From NCBI RefSeq assembly GCF_003725775.1, contig NZ_RJSG01000005.1, positions 867 through 64,866 on the forward strand: a DNA stretch of 64,000 nucleotides. Direction: 5' to 3'. A program made the position numbers and the translations under genes. The first letter of the stretch is position 1. Each line of letters starts with the position of its first letter. The stretch comes from Nocardioides marmorisolisilvae (lineage in GTDB: Bacteria; Actinomycetota; Actinomycetes; Propionibacteriales; Nocardioidaceae). This document shows, one piece after another, positions 42,788 through 51,293 of this stretch. The notes beneath the pieces were generated by a model that did no database searches, was not told the DNA's origin, and saw only the letters and a list, made by a program, of their open reading frames with translations.

Positions 42788-43243
42788 TTAGTCGGAAATA
42801 GCGAGGTTGAACCTGGCTAGACCTCGGGCGAGCTCGTGGATGTTGTCAGCGTCCCAGCCGGCCAGCTTGGCGCCGAACTCCTCGCGGCGCTGGTCGGCCA
42901 GCTCCGCGAGACGCTGGCGTCCCTTCGCGCTCATCTGGAGGATCGAGGCGCGCCCGTCGTTGGGGTCGGGCGTCCGCTCGATCAGGTCGAGCTCGAGGAG
43001 CTGGTGCACGACCCGGCTGACCGCGCCCTTGTCGAGGGCGAACAGGTCAGCCAGGTCCGCGGCCCGGTGCGGCCCGAACTCGTTCAGCGTGATCAGCAGC
43101 GGGTAGGCGGTCGCGTTCAGCGACGGGTCGACCAGGGCCGCCCGATCGGTCAGCCCGCGACGCACCCGCCGCAGCAGCTTGCCGATCTCGTGCTCGAGGT
43201 CGCGAATGGCCTCGTCGCGCTCTGCCTCCATGGTGATCATCAT
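42788..43243 (-). CDS. MarR-family regulator of the DHA2 exporter
   Basis: The 151-residue winged-helix protein has the MarR core ADLADLFALDKGAVSRVVHQLLELDLIERTPDPNDGRAS. Its ATG overlaps the exporter stop (ATGA), so it is the second gene of the exporter operon. The overlapping GTTG-N7-CAAC sites upstream of the exporter are its likely operator. It would release the DNA when it binds the exporter's substrates. Confidence 0.88.
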   Translation of the reverse strand: MMITMEAERDEAIRDLEHEIGKLLRRVRRGLTDRAALVDPSLNATAYPLLITLNEFGPHRAADLADLFALDKGAVSRVVHQLLELDLIERTPDPNDGRASILQMSAKGRQRLAELADQRREEFGAKLAGWDADNIHELARGLARFNLAISD

Positions 43244-44796
43244 GCCGCGACGACCTCCGGCTCGCGTGCTTCGGCCTCGACCTCGAGCGTCGTGCGCAGC
43301 GGCACCTCGCGGATGAAGAGGACGGCCACCAGGGCTGCCAGCGCGAACGGCGCGGCGACCAGGAACAGCTCGCCGGTCGCCGTACCGAAGGCGTGCTCGA
43401 AGACCGCGCGCACGGGCGCCGGCAGGGCGGAGAGGTCCGGGATCTCGTGGCTCTGCGCACCGGAGGTCGGGACGCCGATCGCCGTCAGGCCGGCCGTGAC
43501 CTTGTCGGAGACCTGCGCGCTCAGCAGGGCGCCCAGGGCGGAGACCCCGATCGAGCCGCCCATCGAGCGGAAGAACGTGACCACTGCACTGGCGGTGCCC
43601 ATCTCGGACTGGGCCGCGTTGTTCTGCACGGCCAGCACGAGGTTCTGCATCGTGGAGCCGAGGCCGACGCCGAGGATCGCCATGAAGGCGCCGACGACGA
43701 CCAGCGAGGTCTTCTCGTCGATCGTGCTGAGCAGGAACAGGCCGACCACGACCAGGGCCATGCCGCCGACCAGGAACCGCTTCCAGAGACCGGTCCGGGT
43801 GATCACCCGGCCGCTGACGATGCTGGAGACGAGCAGCCCGCCGACCATCGCGATCGACATCAGGCCGGCGTGCGTCGGGGTCATGCCGCGGGCGATCTGG
43901 AAGTACTGCGAGAGGTAGACGGTGGCACCGAACATCGCGACACCGACGAGCACGCTGGCCACCGTGGCCAGGGCCGTGGTGCGGTCGCGGAACATCTGCA
44001 CCGGGATCACCGGCTCGACGGCGACCTTGAGCTCGACGTAGACGGCTGCGACCAGGAGGACCAGGCCGAGGGCGACCAGGCCGTAGCTGGTGGCCGAGCC
44101 CCAGCCGAAGTCGTTGCCCGCCAGGGAGACCCAGATCAGCAGGGTGGAGACGCCGCCGACGATCAGGCCCGCGCCGAGGTAGTCGATGTTGACCTCGCGC
44201 TTGACCACGGGCAGGTGCAGCTTCTTCTGGAGCACCACGAAGGCGAGTGCGGCGATCGGGATGCCGACGTAGAAGCAGGAGCGCCAGCCCAGGCCGGGGA
44301 CGTCGACCAGGACACCGCCGATGAGCGGACCGCTGACGGTCGCGACGGCGAAGACCGCGCCGATGTAGCCGGAGTACCGGCCGCGCTCGCGAGGCGGGAC
44401 CATCGAGGCGATGACGACCTGGACCAGCGCGGTCAGGCCGCCGACGCCGAGGCCCTGGAAGGCACGGGCACCGATCAGCACGCCCATCGACGGAGCGGTG
44501 GCGGCGATCAGGGAGCCGATGACGTAGATGACGAGCGCGCTCTGGACCAGCACCTTCTTGTTGAACTGGTCGGCGAGCTTGCCCCAGATCGGGGTCGAGG
44601 CGGTCATCGTCAGCAGCGTCGCGACGACCACCCAGGTGTACCCGGACTGGCTGCCGTGCAGGTCGGTGACGATCCGCGGCAGTGCGTTGGAGACGACGGT
44701 GCTGGAGAGCATCGCGACGAACATGGCGAGCAGCAGTCCGCTGAGCGCCTCGAGGATCTCCCGGTGGCTCATCGGACGGGTTGTTTCAGAAGTCAT
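43240..44796 (-). CDS. DHA2-family (EmrB/QacA) multidrug exporter
   Basis: The 518-residue transporter has 14 predicted spans and DHA2 motifs: LSSTVVSNALPRIVTDL near the start, WGKLADQFNKK (motif A) and VSGPLIGGVL (motif C). It is followed by its marR. It is preceded by a 200-base leader with a 12-codon open frame and several hairpins, and by overlapping palindromic sites that reach the start codon. The ATG at 44796 has no clear Shine-Dalgarno sequence, and a TTG at 44811 is an alternative. Substrates are probably hydrophobic drugs. Confidence 0.88.
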   Translation of the reverse strand: MTSETTRPMSHREILEALSGLLLAMFVAMLSSTVVSNALPRIVTDLHGSQSGYTWVVVATLLTMTASTPIWGKLADQFNKKVLVQSALVIYVIGSLIAATAPSMGVLIGARAFQGLGVGGLTALVQVVIASMVPPRERGRYSGYIGAVFAVATVSGPLIGGVLVDVPGLGWRSCFYVGIPIAALAFVVLQKKLHLPVVKREVNIDYLGAGLIVGGVSTLLIWVSLAGNDFGWGSATSYGLVALGLVLLVAAVYVELKVAVEPVIPVQMFRDRTTALATVASVLVGVAMFGATVYLSQYFQIARGMTPTHAGLMSIAMVGGLLVSSIVSGRVITRTGLWKRFLVGGMALVVVGLFLLSTIDEKTSLVVVGAFMAILGVGLGSTMQNLVLAVQNNAAQSEMGTASAVVTFFRSMGGSIGVSALGALLSAQVSDKVTAGLTAIGVPTSGAQSHEIPDLSALPAPVRAVFEHAFGTATGELFLVAAPFALAALVAVLFIREVPLRTTLEVEAEAREPEVVAA

Positions 44797-44797
44797 G

Positions 44798-44833
44798 GTT
44801 GTATTCTGCAACTATTTAGTTGCGTTGTGCAAC
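44798..44833 (-). promoter_or_regulatory. overlapping GTTG-N7-CAAC operator sites
   Basis: GTTGTATTCTGCAAC (44798-44812) and GTTGCGTTGTGCAAC (44819-44833) flank GCAACTATTTAGTTGC (44808-44823), which is 7-bp arms around TT. Half-sites recur every 10-11 bp, so a protein could bind one face of the helix cooperatively. The array reaches to within two bases of the exporter ATG. The downstream MarR gene is the natural candidate binder. Confidence 0.65.
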
Positions 44834-44864
44834 CTTTTGTGACCGGGGTCACCGGAGACGCAGC

Positions 44865-45005
44865 GACCCGCAGGCGTGAGTCGGGTGACTCACCCCGGTG
44901 GACTACCGGTTCGCCTGCGGGTCGGGTGGCTGCTGTTGGATTCGCCGGCAGCCGGCCGGCGTCGCCCCTACGGAAGAGGCCGGGTGCTGCTAACGAGCAG
45001 CCACC
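44865..45005 (-). promoter_or_regulatory. attenuator-like hairpins between leader peptide and exporter
   Basis: On the minus-strand RNA, GGUGGCUGCU inside the leader frame (45005-44996) can pair perfectly over 10 bp with AGCAGCC ACC (44934-44925). Alternatively AGCAGCC can pair with GGCUGC at 44953-44948. A 12-bp perfect stem (44912-44923 with 44865-44876) encloses two smaller stems (44876-44882/44887-44893 and 44895-44899/44905-44909), a three-way junction. Translation of the leader would block the first pairing. There is no U tract, so control could be at termination or at translation. Confidence 0.6.
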
Positions 45006-45028
45006 TCACGCGTCCTAGTAGAAATCAT
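44990..45028 (-). CDS. 12-residue leader peptide MISTRTREVAAR
   Basis: The frame ATG-to-TAG encodes MISTRTREVAAR and has a near-perfect Shine-Dalgarno sequence (AAAGGAGGTGG, 9-11 nt upstream), far better than that of the exporter it precedes. Its last codons (V-A-A) form one arm of the long-range stem described at 44865-45005. Such an arrangement is typical of ribosome-mediated attenuation, where a stalled ribosome changes folding downstream. It is too short to be a functional protein by itself. Confidence 0.65.
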   Translation of the reverse strand: MISTRTREVAAR

Positions 45029-45052
45029 TTCTTGGACCACCTCCTTTCCCGT

Positions 45053-45082
45053 GTACGCCGAGGCTACGTCGCCCCGGCGTAC
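45053..45082. promoter_or_regulatory. palindrome over a possible exporter promoter or ABC terminator
   Basis: GTACGCCG (45053-45060) and CGGCGTAC (45075-45082) form an 8-bp perfect inverted repeat 11 bp after the ABC gene stop. It can act as that operon's terminator. On the minus strand TTGTCC, 17 bp, then TAGCCT overlaps it and could be a weak promoter for the leader/exporter unit. Confidence 0.4.
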
Positions 45083-45093
45083 CGGACAACGGG

Positions 45094-47133
45094 TTAAACA
45101 GCCTCCCCGACAGCGGCCGCGAACTGCGCGTTGTAGAGGCGGGCGTAGGCGCCCTCAGCAGCGAGCAGCTCCTCGTGGGTGCCCTGCTCGACGATCGCGC
45201 CGTCCTCCATCACCAGGATGAGGTCGGCGTCGCGGATCGTGGAGAGCCGGTGCGCGATGACGAACGAGGTGCGGTCGCTGCGCAGAGCCGCCATCGCCTG
45301 CTGGAGGAGCAGCTCGGTGCGGGTGTCGACCGAGCTGGTCGCCTCGTCGAGGATCAGCAGTGCCGGGTCGGACAGGAACGCGCGCGCGATGGTCACCAGC
45401 TGGCGCTCACCGGCGGAGAGGTTCGAACCTTCCTCGTCGATCACCGTGTCGTAACCGTCGGGCAGCGAGTGCACGAAGCGGTCCACGAAGGTCGCCCGCG
45501 CGGCCTCGAGGATCTGCTCCTCGGTCGCCCCCGGACTGCCGTAGGCGATGTTGTCGCGGATGGTCCCCTCGAAGAGCCAGGTGTCCTGCAGCACCATGCC
45601 GGTCTGCGAGCGCAGCACCGAGCGCGGCATCGCGGCGATGTCCACGCCGTCCAAGGTGATCCGGCCGGCCTGCACGTCGTAGAAACGCATCACCAGGTTC
45701 ACCAGCGTGGTCTTGCCGGCACCGGTCGGGCCGACGATCGCGACCGTGTGGCCCGGGTTGGCGACCAGGGAGAGGTCGCCGATCAGCGGCCGCTCGGGGT
45801 CGTAGCTGAAGGACACGTTCTCGAAGCGGACCTCACCGCGGCGCAGGTCGGGAGCCACCGGCGACGCGGTGCCGTCGGCCGGCTCCTCCGGGGCGTCGAG
45901 CAGCTCGAAGACCCGCTCGGCCGAGGCGACGCCGGACTGCATCAGGTTCGCCATCGAGGCGACCTGCGACAGCGGCTGGGTGAACTGGCGGGTGTACTGG
46001 ATGAAGGCCTGCACCTCCCCCAGCGTCAGGGCGCCGCTGGAGACCCGCAGCGCTCCGAGCACCGCGACCAGCACGTAGTTGAGGTTCCCGACGAACATCA
46101 TGATCGGCATGATCAGGCCGCTGACGAACTGCGCCGAGAACGAGGCCTTGTAGAGCTCCTCGTTCTCCTCGGCGAAGATCCGCTCGGACTCTGCCTGCCG
46201 ACCGAAGACCTTGACCAGGGCGTGCCCGGAGAAGTTCTCCTCGATGTGCGCGTTCAGGCGACCGGTACGTCGCCACTGCTGGATGAACATCCCCTGGGAC
46301 CGCTTCATCACCCGGCCGGTGATCACCATCGAGATCGGCACCGAGATGACGGCGATCAGCGCCAGCAGCGGCGAGATCCAGATCATCATGGTGAGCACCG
46401 CGAGCACGGTGAGCACCGAGGTCAGCAGCTGGCTCAGCGTCTGCTGCAGCGACTGGGAGAGGTTGTCGATGTCGTTGGTGACCCGCGAGAGCAGCTCACC
46501 GCGCGGCTGCTTGTCGAAGTACGACAGCGGCAAGCGATTCACCTTGTCCTCGACGTCGGCGCGCATCCGCAGGATCGTCGACTGCACCACGTCGTTGAGC
46601 AGGTAACCGGCCAGCCAGGCCAGGAACGCCGCCCCGAGGTAGATGCCGAGCACGATCATCAGCACGTGGCCGACCGCGTCGAAGTCGACGCTCTGGCCCG
46701 GCACCAGGTCGAGCGAGGAGACCAGGCTGGCGACCTTGTCGTTGCCCTGGTCGCGCAGGTGCTGGACCGCCTCGGCCTTGGTGACGTCGGCCGGCAGCTT
46801 CCCGCCGATGAGGCCGGCGAAGATCAGGTCGGTGGCCCGGCCGAGGATCCGCGGGCCGATCGCCGTCAGGGTCACGCTGCACACCGTCAGCACCATGACC
46901 GCGCCGAGCTTGATCCGCTGCGGCCGCATCCGGGCGAGCAGGCGCTTCGCGGACGGCTTGAAGTTCGAGGCCTTCTGGCCGACGATCCCGCCGCCGAAGG
47001 GGCTGCGGCCGGGACCGGGGCCGGCGACGACCCGCTCGGTCTCCTTGAGCTGACCACCCTCGCTGGTTGCGCCCGAGCCCTCGCTGGTTGCGCCCGAGCC
47101 GTTGCTGGTCGAGCCTGTCGAAACCTCGCTCAT
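45094..47133 (-). CDS. ABC exporter half-transporter with consensus catalytic Glu
   Basis: The 679-residue protein has a type IV (ABCB-like) membrane domain and an NBD with Walker A VGPTGAGKTT, signature LSAGERQ and Walker B ILDEATSSVD, including the catalytic Glu. A large loop (about 110-150) lies between spans 1 and 2. The first 27 residues are low-complexity (GSGATSEGSGATSEGG) encoded by copies of the dispersed repeat. The ATG overlaps the partner's stop (ATGA). The pair probably forms a heterodimeric drug exporter. Confidence 0.9.
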   Translation of the reverse strand: MSEVSTGSTSNGSGATSEGSGATSEGGQLKETERVVAGPGPGRSPFGGGIVGQKASNFKPSAKRLLARMRPQRIKLGAVMVLTVCSVTLTAIGPRILGRATDLIFAGLIGGKLPADVTKAEAVQHLRDQGNDKVASLVSSLDLVPGQSVDFDAVGHVLMIVLGIYLGAAFLAWLAGYLLNDVVQSTILRMRADVEDKVNRLPLSYFDKQPRGELLSRVTNDIDNLSQSLQQTLSQLLTSVLTVLAVLTMMIWISPLLALIAVISVPISMVITGRVMKRSQGMFIQQWRRTGRLNAHIEENFSGHALVKVFGRQAESERIFAEENEELYKASFSAQFVSGLIMPIMMFVGNLNYVLVAVLGALRVSSGALTLGEVQAFIQYTRQFTQPLSQVASMANLMQSGVASAERVFELLDAPEEPADGTASPVAPDLRRGEVRFENVSFSYDPERPLIGDLSLVANPGHTVAIVGPTGAGKTTLVNLVMRFYDVQAGRITLDGVDIAAMPRSVLRSQTGMVLQDTWLFEGTIRDNIAYGSPGATEEQILEAARATFVDRFVHSLPDGYDTVIDEEGSNLSAGERQLVTIARAFLSDPALLILDEATSSVDTRTELLLQQAMAALRSDRTSFVIAHRLSTIRDADLILVMEDGAIVEQGTHEELLAAEGAYARLYNAQFAAAVGEAV
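47030..47133 (-). repeat. dispersed repeat in the ABC transporter N-terminus
   Basis: GAGCCTGTCGAAACCTCGCT (from about 47111) and two copies of CTCGCTGGTTGCGCCCGAGC (from about 47060) lie inside the first 30 codons of the ABC gene. They are read as EVSTGSTSNG and GATSEGSGATSEG. This shows the repeat extending a protein N-terminus in a different frame from the one used in the sortase gene. Confidence 0.65.
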
Positions 47134-48863
47134 GCCGCCTCCTCCGCGCTCAGCTGGGACGCGACGATCTCCTGGTAGGTCTGGTTCGACTCCAGCAGCT
47201 CGTGGTGGGTGCCGCGGCCGACGACCTCGCCGTCCTCGACGACGAGGATCAGGTCCGCGTCGCGGATCGTGGACACCCGTTGGGCCACGATCACCACCGT
47301 GGCATCGGACGTCACCGGTTTCAGCGCCGCTCTCAGGCGGGCGTCGGTGGCGAGGTCGAGCGCCGAGAACGCGTCGTCGAACAGGTAGATCTCGGGCTTG
47401 CGGATCACCGCGCGGGCGATCGCCAGTCGTTGCCGCTGGCCACCGCTGACGTTGGTGCCGCCCTGGGTGATCGGTGCCTCGAGACCCTCCGGCATCGCCG
47501 TGACGAAGTCCTTCGCCTGGGCGATCTCCAGCGCCGCCCACATCTCCTCCTCGGTCGCGTCCGGCTTGCCGTAGCGGAGGTTGGAGGCGACCGTGCCGGA
47601 GAACAGGAACCCGCGCTGCGGGACCAGGCCGAGCTTGGACCAGAGGACCTCCGGCTCCAGGTCCCGTACGTCGACCCCGTCGACGAGGACCTGGCCGCCG
47701 GTGGCGTCGAAGAGCCGCGGCACCAGGTTCACCATCGTCGACTTGCCGGCGCCGGTGGACCCGATGATCGCGACGGTGCTGCCCGGGGCTGCCTCGAACG
47801 AGACGCCGCGCACCACCGGCACGGTCGCTCCCGGGTAGCAGAACTCGACGTCGGCGAAGCGCAGGGTGCCGCGCTCGCTGACCTCGGTGACGCCGTTCCT
47901 CGGAGGCGCGACCGAGCTCTCGGTGTCGAGGACCTCCGCGATGCGATCCGCGCAGACCGTCGAGCGCGGGATCATCATCATCATGAAGGTCGCCATCATC
48001 ACCGACATGACGATCTGCATCAGGTAGGACAGGTAGGCGGTCAGGTCGCCGACGTTCATGTTGCCGGACTCGACCCGGTGACCGCCGAACCAGAGCACGC
48101 CGACCGAGGCGACGTTCGCCACCAGCATCACCGTCGGGAACATCCCGGCCAGCCAGCGCCCGGCCCGGATCGAGACCCCGGTCAGGTCCTCGTTGGCCTC
48201 GGCGAAGCGCTTCGTCTCGTGCTGCTCGCGGACGAAGGCGCGCACCACCCGGACGCCGGTGATCTGCTCGCGCAGCAGGCGGTTGACCTCGTCGATGCGC
48301 TCCTGCATCCGGGCGAAGCTCGGCACCATCCGGGTGACGATGAAGCCGATCGAGGTCGCCAGCACCGGCACCACCGCGACCACCAACCAGGACAACCCGG
48401 CGTTCACGTGCACGGCCATCACCACGCCGCCGATCATCATGATCGGCGCGGAGACCATCAGGGTGCCGCCCATCAGCACCAGCATCTGGACCTGCTGGAC
48501 GTCGTTGGTCTCGCGGGTGATCAGCGACGGTGCCCCGAAGTGCTGGACCTCGCGGGCCGAGAAGCCGCCGACGCGGTGGAAGATGCCCGCGCGCAGGTCG
48601 CGCCCGAAGGCCATCGCCGTGCGGGCCGAGAACCAGACCGCGGTCACCGAGCACAGCACCTGCAGCAGCGAGACCGCGAGCATCAGGCCGCCGCGACGGA
48701 TGATGTAGCCGGTGTCGCCGAGGACGATGCCCTTGTCGATGATGTCGGCGTTGAGCACCGGCAGGTAGAGCATCACCATCGTGCCGACGAACTGCAGCCC
48801 GACGACGATCGCGAGCTGCTGCTTGTAGGGCCGCAGGTGCTCACGGATGATCCGGATCAGCAT
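47130..48863 (-). CDS. ABC exporter half-transporter with degenerate catalytic site
   Basis: The 577-residue ABCB-like protein has Walker A IGSTGAGKST, signature VSGGQRQR and Walker B IYLFDDAFSALD. The residue after Walker B is Asp instead of the catalytic Glu, as in one subunit of heterodimeric exporters (BmrC, TM287 type). Its partner is the next gene, with the usual Glu. The ATG overlaps the TGA of tetR by one base. The operon tetR-ABC-ABC suggests drug-induced export. Confidence 0.9.
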   Translation of the reverse strand: MLIRIIREHLRPYKQQLAIVVGLQFVGTMVMLYLPVLNADIIDKGIVLGDTGYIIRRGGLMLAVSLLQVLCSVTAVWFSARTAMAFGRDLRAGIFHRVGGFSAREVQHFGAPSLITRETNDVQQVQMLVLMGGTLMVSAPIMMIGGVVMAVHVNAGLSWLVVAVVPVLATSIGFIVTRMVPSFARMQERIDEVNRLLREQITGVRVVRAFVREQHETKRFAEANEDLTGVSIRAGRWLAGMFPTVMLVANVASVGVLWFGGHRVESGNMNVGDLTAYLSYLMQIVMSVMMATFMMMMIPRSTVCADRIAEVLDTESSVAPPRNGVTEVSERGTLRFADVEFCYPGATVPVVRGVSFEAAPGSTVAIIGSTGAGKSTMVNLVPRLFDATGGQVLVDGVDVRDLEPEVLWSKLGLVPQRGFLFSGTVASNLRYGKPDATEEEMWAALEIAQAKDFVTAMPEGLEAPITQGGTNVSGGQRQRLAIARAVIRKPEIYLFDDAFSALDLATDARLRAALKPVTSDATVVIVAQRVSTIRDADLILVVEDGEVVGRGTHHELLESNQTYQEIVASQLSAEEAA

Positions 48864-49459
48864 CAGTACTCTCTCCCTCGCTCGGTCATCAGACCGAGCA
48901 GCACGGTGTCCACGATCTCTTCAGGGGTCATCAGCTCGCCGTCGGTGATCTCGGCGTGGCTGCCGGCGAAGACCAGCAGGCGCAGGGCCCGCGTCACCTC
49001 GTCCGGGGGGACGCGCAACAGGTCGGCGTCCGGTTCGATCAGCGCGGTGATGGCGTGCGCGACGTGACGGCGCCAGTCCCGGCGCCGGTCGGCGTCGGCC
49101 TTGACGATGTCCGGCGGGCCCATCATCCCGAGCGCCCGGATCAGCCCGAACGAGGAGATGAAGCGCTCCTGCATCAGGGCGGCGATCTCGACCAGCCGGT
49201 CCCGCAGCGGCAGCGTCGTGTCGACGCCGGCGAGCTGGTCGACGAACGTCCCGGACCGGAACGCGTGGATCACCGCCTCGTCGACGAGCTCGTCCTTGCT
49301 GTTGAAGACGCGGAAGATCGTGCCCTCGGCGACACCCGCGGCGTCCGCGATCTGGCGCGTGGTGACGTTGCGCCCGTGCTGGTGCAGCAGGGGCAGCGTC
49401 GCCTCGATCAGGGCCAGCCTGCGCTCGGACGCAGGCAGGGCGGGTGCACGTGGTGTCAC
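48863..49459 (-). CDS. TetR-family regulator of the ABC exporter
   Basis: The 198-residue protein has the TetR helix-turn-helix HGRNVTTRQIADAAGVAEGTIFRVFNSKDEL. The GTG at 49459 is preferred because the earlier GTG (49489) sits inside the palindromic operator. It is the first gene of the tetR-ABC-ABC operon and overlaps the first ABC gene. It most likely represses its own operon by binding the palindrome at 49474-49493. Confidence 0.88.
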   Translation of the reverse strand: MTPRAPALPASERRLALIEATLPLLHQHGRNVTTRQIADAAGVAEGTIFRVFNSKDELVDEAVIHAFRSGTFVDQLAGVDTTLPLRDRLVEIAALMQERFISSFGLIRALGMMGPPDIVKADADRRRDWRRHVAHAITALIEPDADLLRVPPDEVTRALRLLVFAGSHAEITDGELMTPEEIVDTVLLGLMTERGREY

Positions 49460-49473
49460 CCGCCCTACCTTAA

Positions 49474-49493
49474 GTGAGTGAGCACTCACTCAC
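49474..49493 (-). promoter_or_regulatory. TetR operator palindrome
   Basis: GTGAGTGAG and CTCACTCAC surround CA, giving 9-bp perfect arms. TGAGTGAGTGCTCACTCA-type palindromes are typical of TetR regulators of efflux operons. It lies 15-34 bp upstream of the chosen tetR start, so bound repressor would block transcription. Confidence 0.75.
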
Positions 49494-49511
49494 AAATGGT
49501 TTTCCGCGGCG

Positions 49512-51233
49512 CTACTTCACCACCCCGTACGCGTTCACGATCCCGGCCCCGTAGAAGCCGTTGAACGCGGTGGTGCCCACGCAGGTCGCGGTGTAGCTGT
49601 CGTCGCGGCCCTCCTGGGTGTAGCTCTGCACGCCTCCGGGCGGGCAGGCGTGGTCGGTCGCCGTCTTCTGCATCAGAGCCAGCACCGCGTCCGGAGCCAT
49701 CGCGAACCCGAACTTGCCCATGGTGTGGCCGTGCCTCGAGACCGCGAGCGCGGCCACGCCCGCGGCGTGCGGGCTGGCCATCGAGGTGCCCTGCAGGAAC
49801 TGGTAGTACCCACAGGCGTCCGCACCCGGGTCCGGCGTGGCCGGGCACACCTTCTGCACCCCGAGCGCGGCACCGGCCGGCGTGACGTTGCCGTCCGCGT
49901 CGATGGTCCCCTCGGCCAGGCCCACGTTGTGCGGGTACGTCGAGAGGATCAGGTTGCCGTTGGTCCGGAAGCTCGGCGTACCGAAGCCGTCGCGGAACCA
50001 GCCGCCCGGTGCGGAGAGGTCGACCTCACCCGAACCCGGCTCCGTCGTGTAGTTGGAGAAGTCCGACTTCTTGCCGGACGGGCCGAGCGCGTCGACGCCG
50101 ATCACGTACGGGTTCTCGGTCGGCAGGTTGACGCAGGTCGCGTTGTCGATGGTCCGCTGGTGCGGGTCGGTGCCGTAGTCCGGGCTGGAGAAGTCGTCGG
50201 GCGGGTTCGCCAGGTCGCTGTTCTCGTTGCCCGAGGCCGCCACCAGGGTCACCTTGCGGTCGTGGGCGTACTTCAGGGCCCGGTTCATCGCGGTGATGAT
50301 GACGTTCTGCTCGGCCGCCTGCTCCGGGGTGTCCTCCGGCGCTCCGCCGAGGCAGTTGTAGAGCCACGGGTCGACGTAGAAGCTCATGTTCACCACGTCG
50401 ATGCCCGCGTCCGCCGAGTAGGTCAGCGCGTCCACGGTCGGCTGCAGGAAGAAGTAGCCGCTGTCCTGACCGGCCCGCACCTCGACGATGTCGACGTTCG
50501 GGGCGACGCCGCTGACACCGAAGCCGTTCATCGCGGCCGCGATGGTGCCGGCCACGTGCGTGCCGTGACCGTCGTCGTCCTCGCCGACCGGGTCCTTGCA
50601 ACCCAGCTCCGGGTGCTCGCACGTGGCGCCGTCGATGTCCGCCATGTCGGTCACGAAGTTGCGCGACAGGCCGTAGTCGAAGTTGGCGTGCAGGTCCGGG
50701 TGCGAGGCGTCGACGCCGGTGTCCATGATGCCCACGCGGACCTTCTTGGAGCCCAGCGTGATCGCGTGCGCCTTGCCGGCGTTGATCATCGACATGCCCC
50801 ACAGCTGGGTGTCGAGCGGGTCGCTCGGCCCGGTGCCGGGAGTCGGCGGCTTCTTCTTCGCGGCCTGCTTGGCCAGGGTGGCAGCAGCACCGCGCGGGAC
50901 GGCGATCGGCTTGGCCTTCGGGGCGTGCCCGATCGACTGGTCGCGCGCCACGCCGTAGACGCCGGACAGCCGGCCGGCCCTGCTGCGGAAGTTCGCGTCC
51001 TTGCTGGTCACGGTGACCAGCCCGATGTCGGTGTTGACCCGCTTCACGCTGGCGCCGAGGGCCTTGAGCCTCGTGGCGAGCGCGTGGGCCGAGCCCGCGT
51101 CCTGGGCGAGAACCACGTACCTCGTGGGTGCGGAGCTCGCGTCGGCCGACGGGGCGAAGGTGCCGCTGACGAACGCAGCGGCGATCAGACAGGCGATCGA
51201 TGATGCGACCGCGATGATCCGAGATCTGTGCAT
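49512..51233 (-). CDS. secreted subtilisin-like protease (S8)
   Basis: The 573-residue precursor has a signal peptide (IIAVASSIACLIAAAFVSG), an inhibitor-I9-like propeptide (RYVVLAQDAGSAHALATRLKALG) and a subtilase domain. The triad is Asp171 (IMDTGVD), His223 (GHGTHVAG) and Ser484 (GTSMASPH), with the oxyanion Asn in ASGNEN. Extra Cys pairs, for example CEHPELGC, suggest disulfides. There is no C-terminal anchor, so it is released. The gene is alone between tetR and pdxH. Confidence 0.92.
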   Translation of the reverse strand: MHRSRIIAVASSIACLIAAAFVSGTFAPSADASSAPTRYVVLAQDAGSAHALATRLKALGASVKRVNTDIGLVTVTSKDANFRSRAGRLSGVYGVARDQSIGHAPKAKPIAVPRGAAATLAKQAAKKKPPTPGTGPSDPLDTQLWGMSMINAGKAHAITLGSKKVRVGIMDTGVDASHPDLHANFDYGLSRNFVTDMADIDGATCEHPELGCKDPVGEDDDGHGTHVAGTIAAAMNGFGVSGVAPNVDIVEVRAGQDSGYFFLQPTVDALTYSADAGIDVVNMSFYVDPWLYNCLGGAPEDTPEQAAEQNVIITAMNRALKYAHDRKVTLVAASGNENSDLANPPDDFSSPDYGTDPHQRTIDNATCVNLPTENPYVIGVDALGPSGKKSDFSNYTTEPGSGEVDLSAPGGWFRDGFGTPSFRTNGNLILSTYPHNVGLAEGTIDADGNVTPAGAALGVQKVCPATPDPGADACGYYQFLQGTSMASPHAAGVAALAVSRHGHTMGKFGFAMAPDAVLALMQKTATDHACPPGGVQSYTQEGRDDSYTATCVGTTAFNGFYGAGIVNAYGVVK

Positions 51234-51293
51234 GGGAGATGTTCCCTCCGTTGCTTCCGGTCGACCCCGATGGCGACCGGTCTGCTCAGCAAC

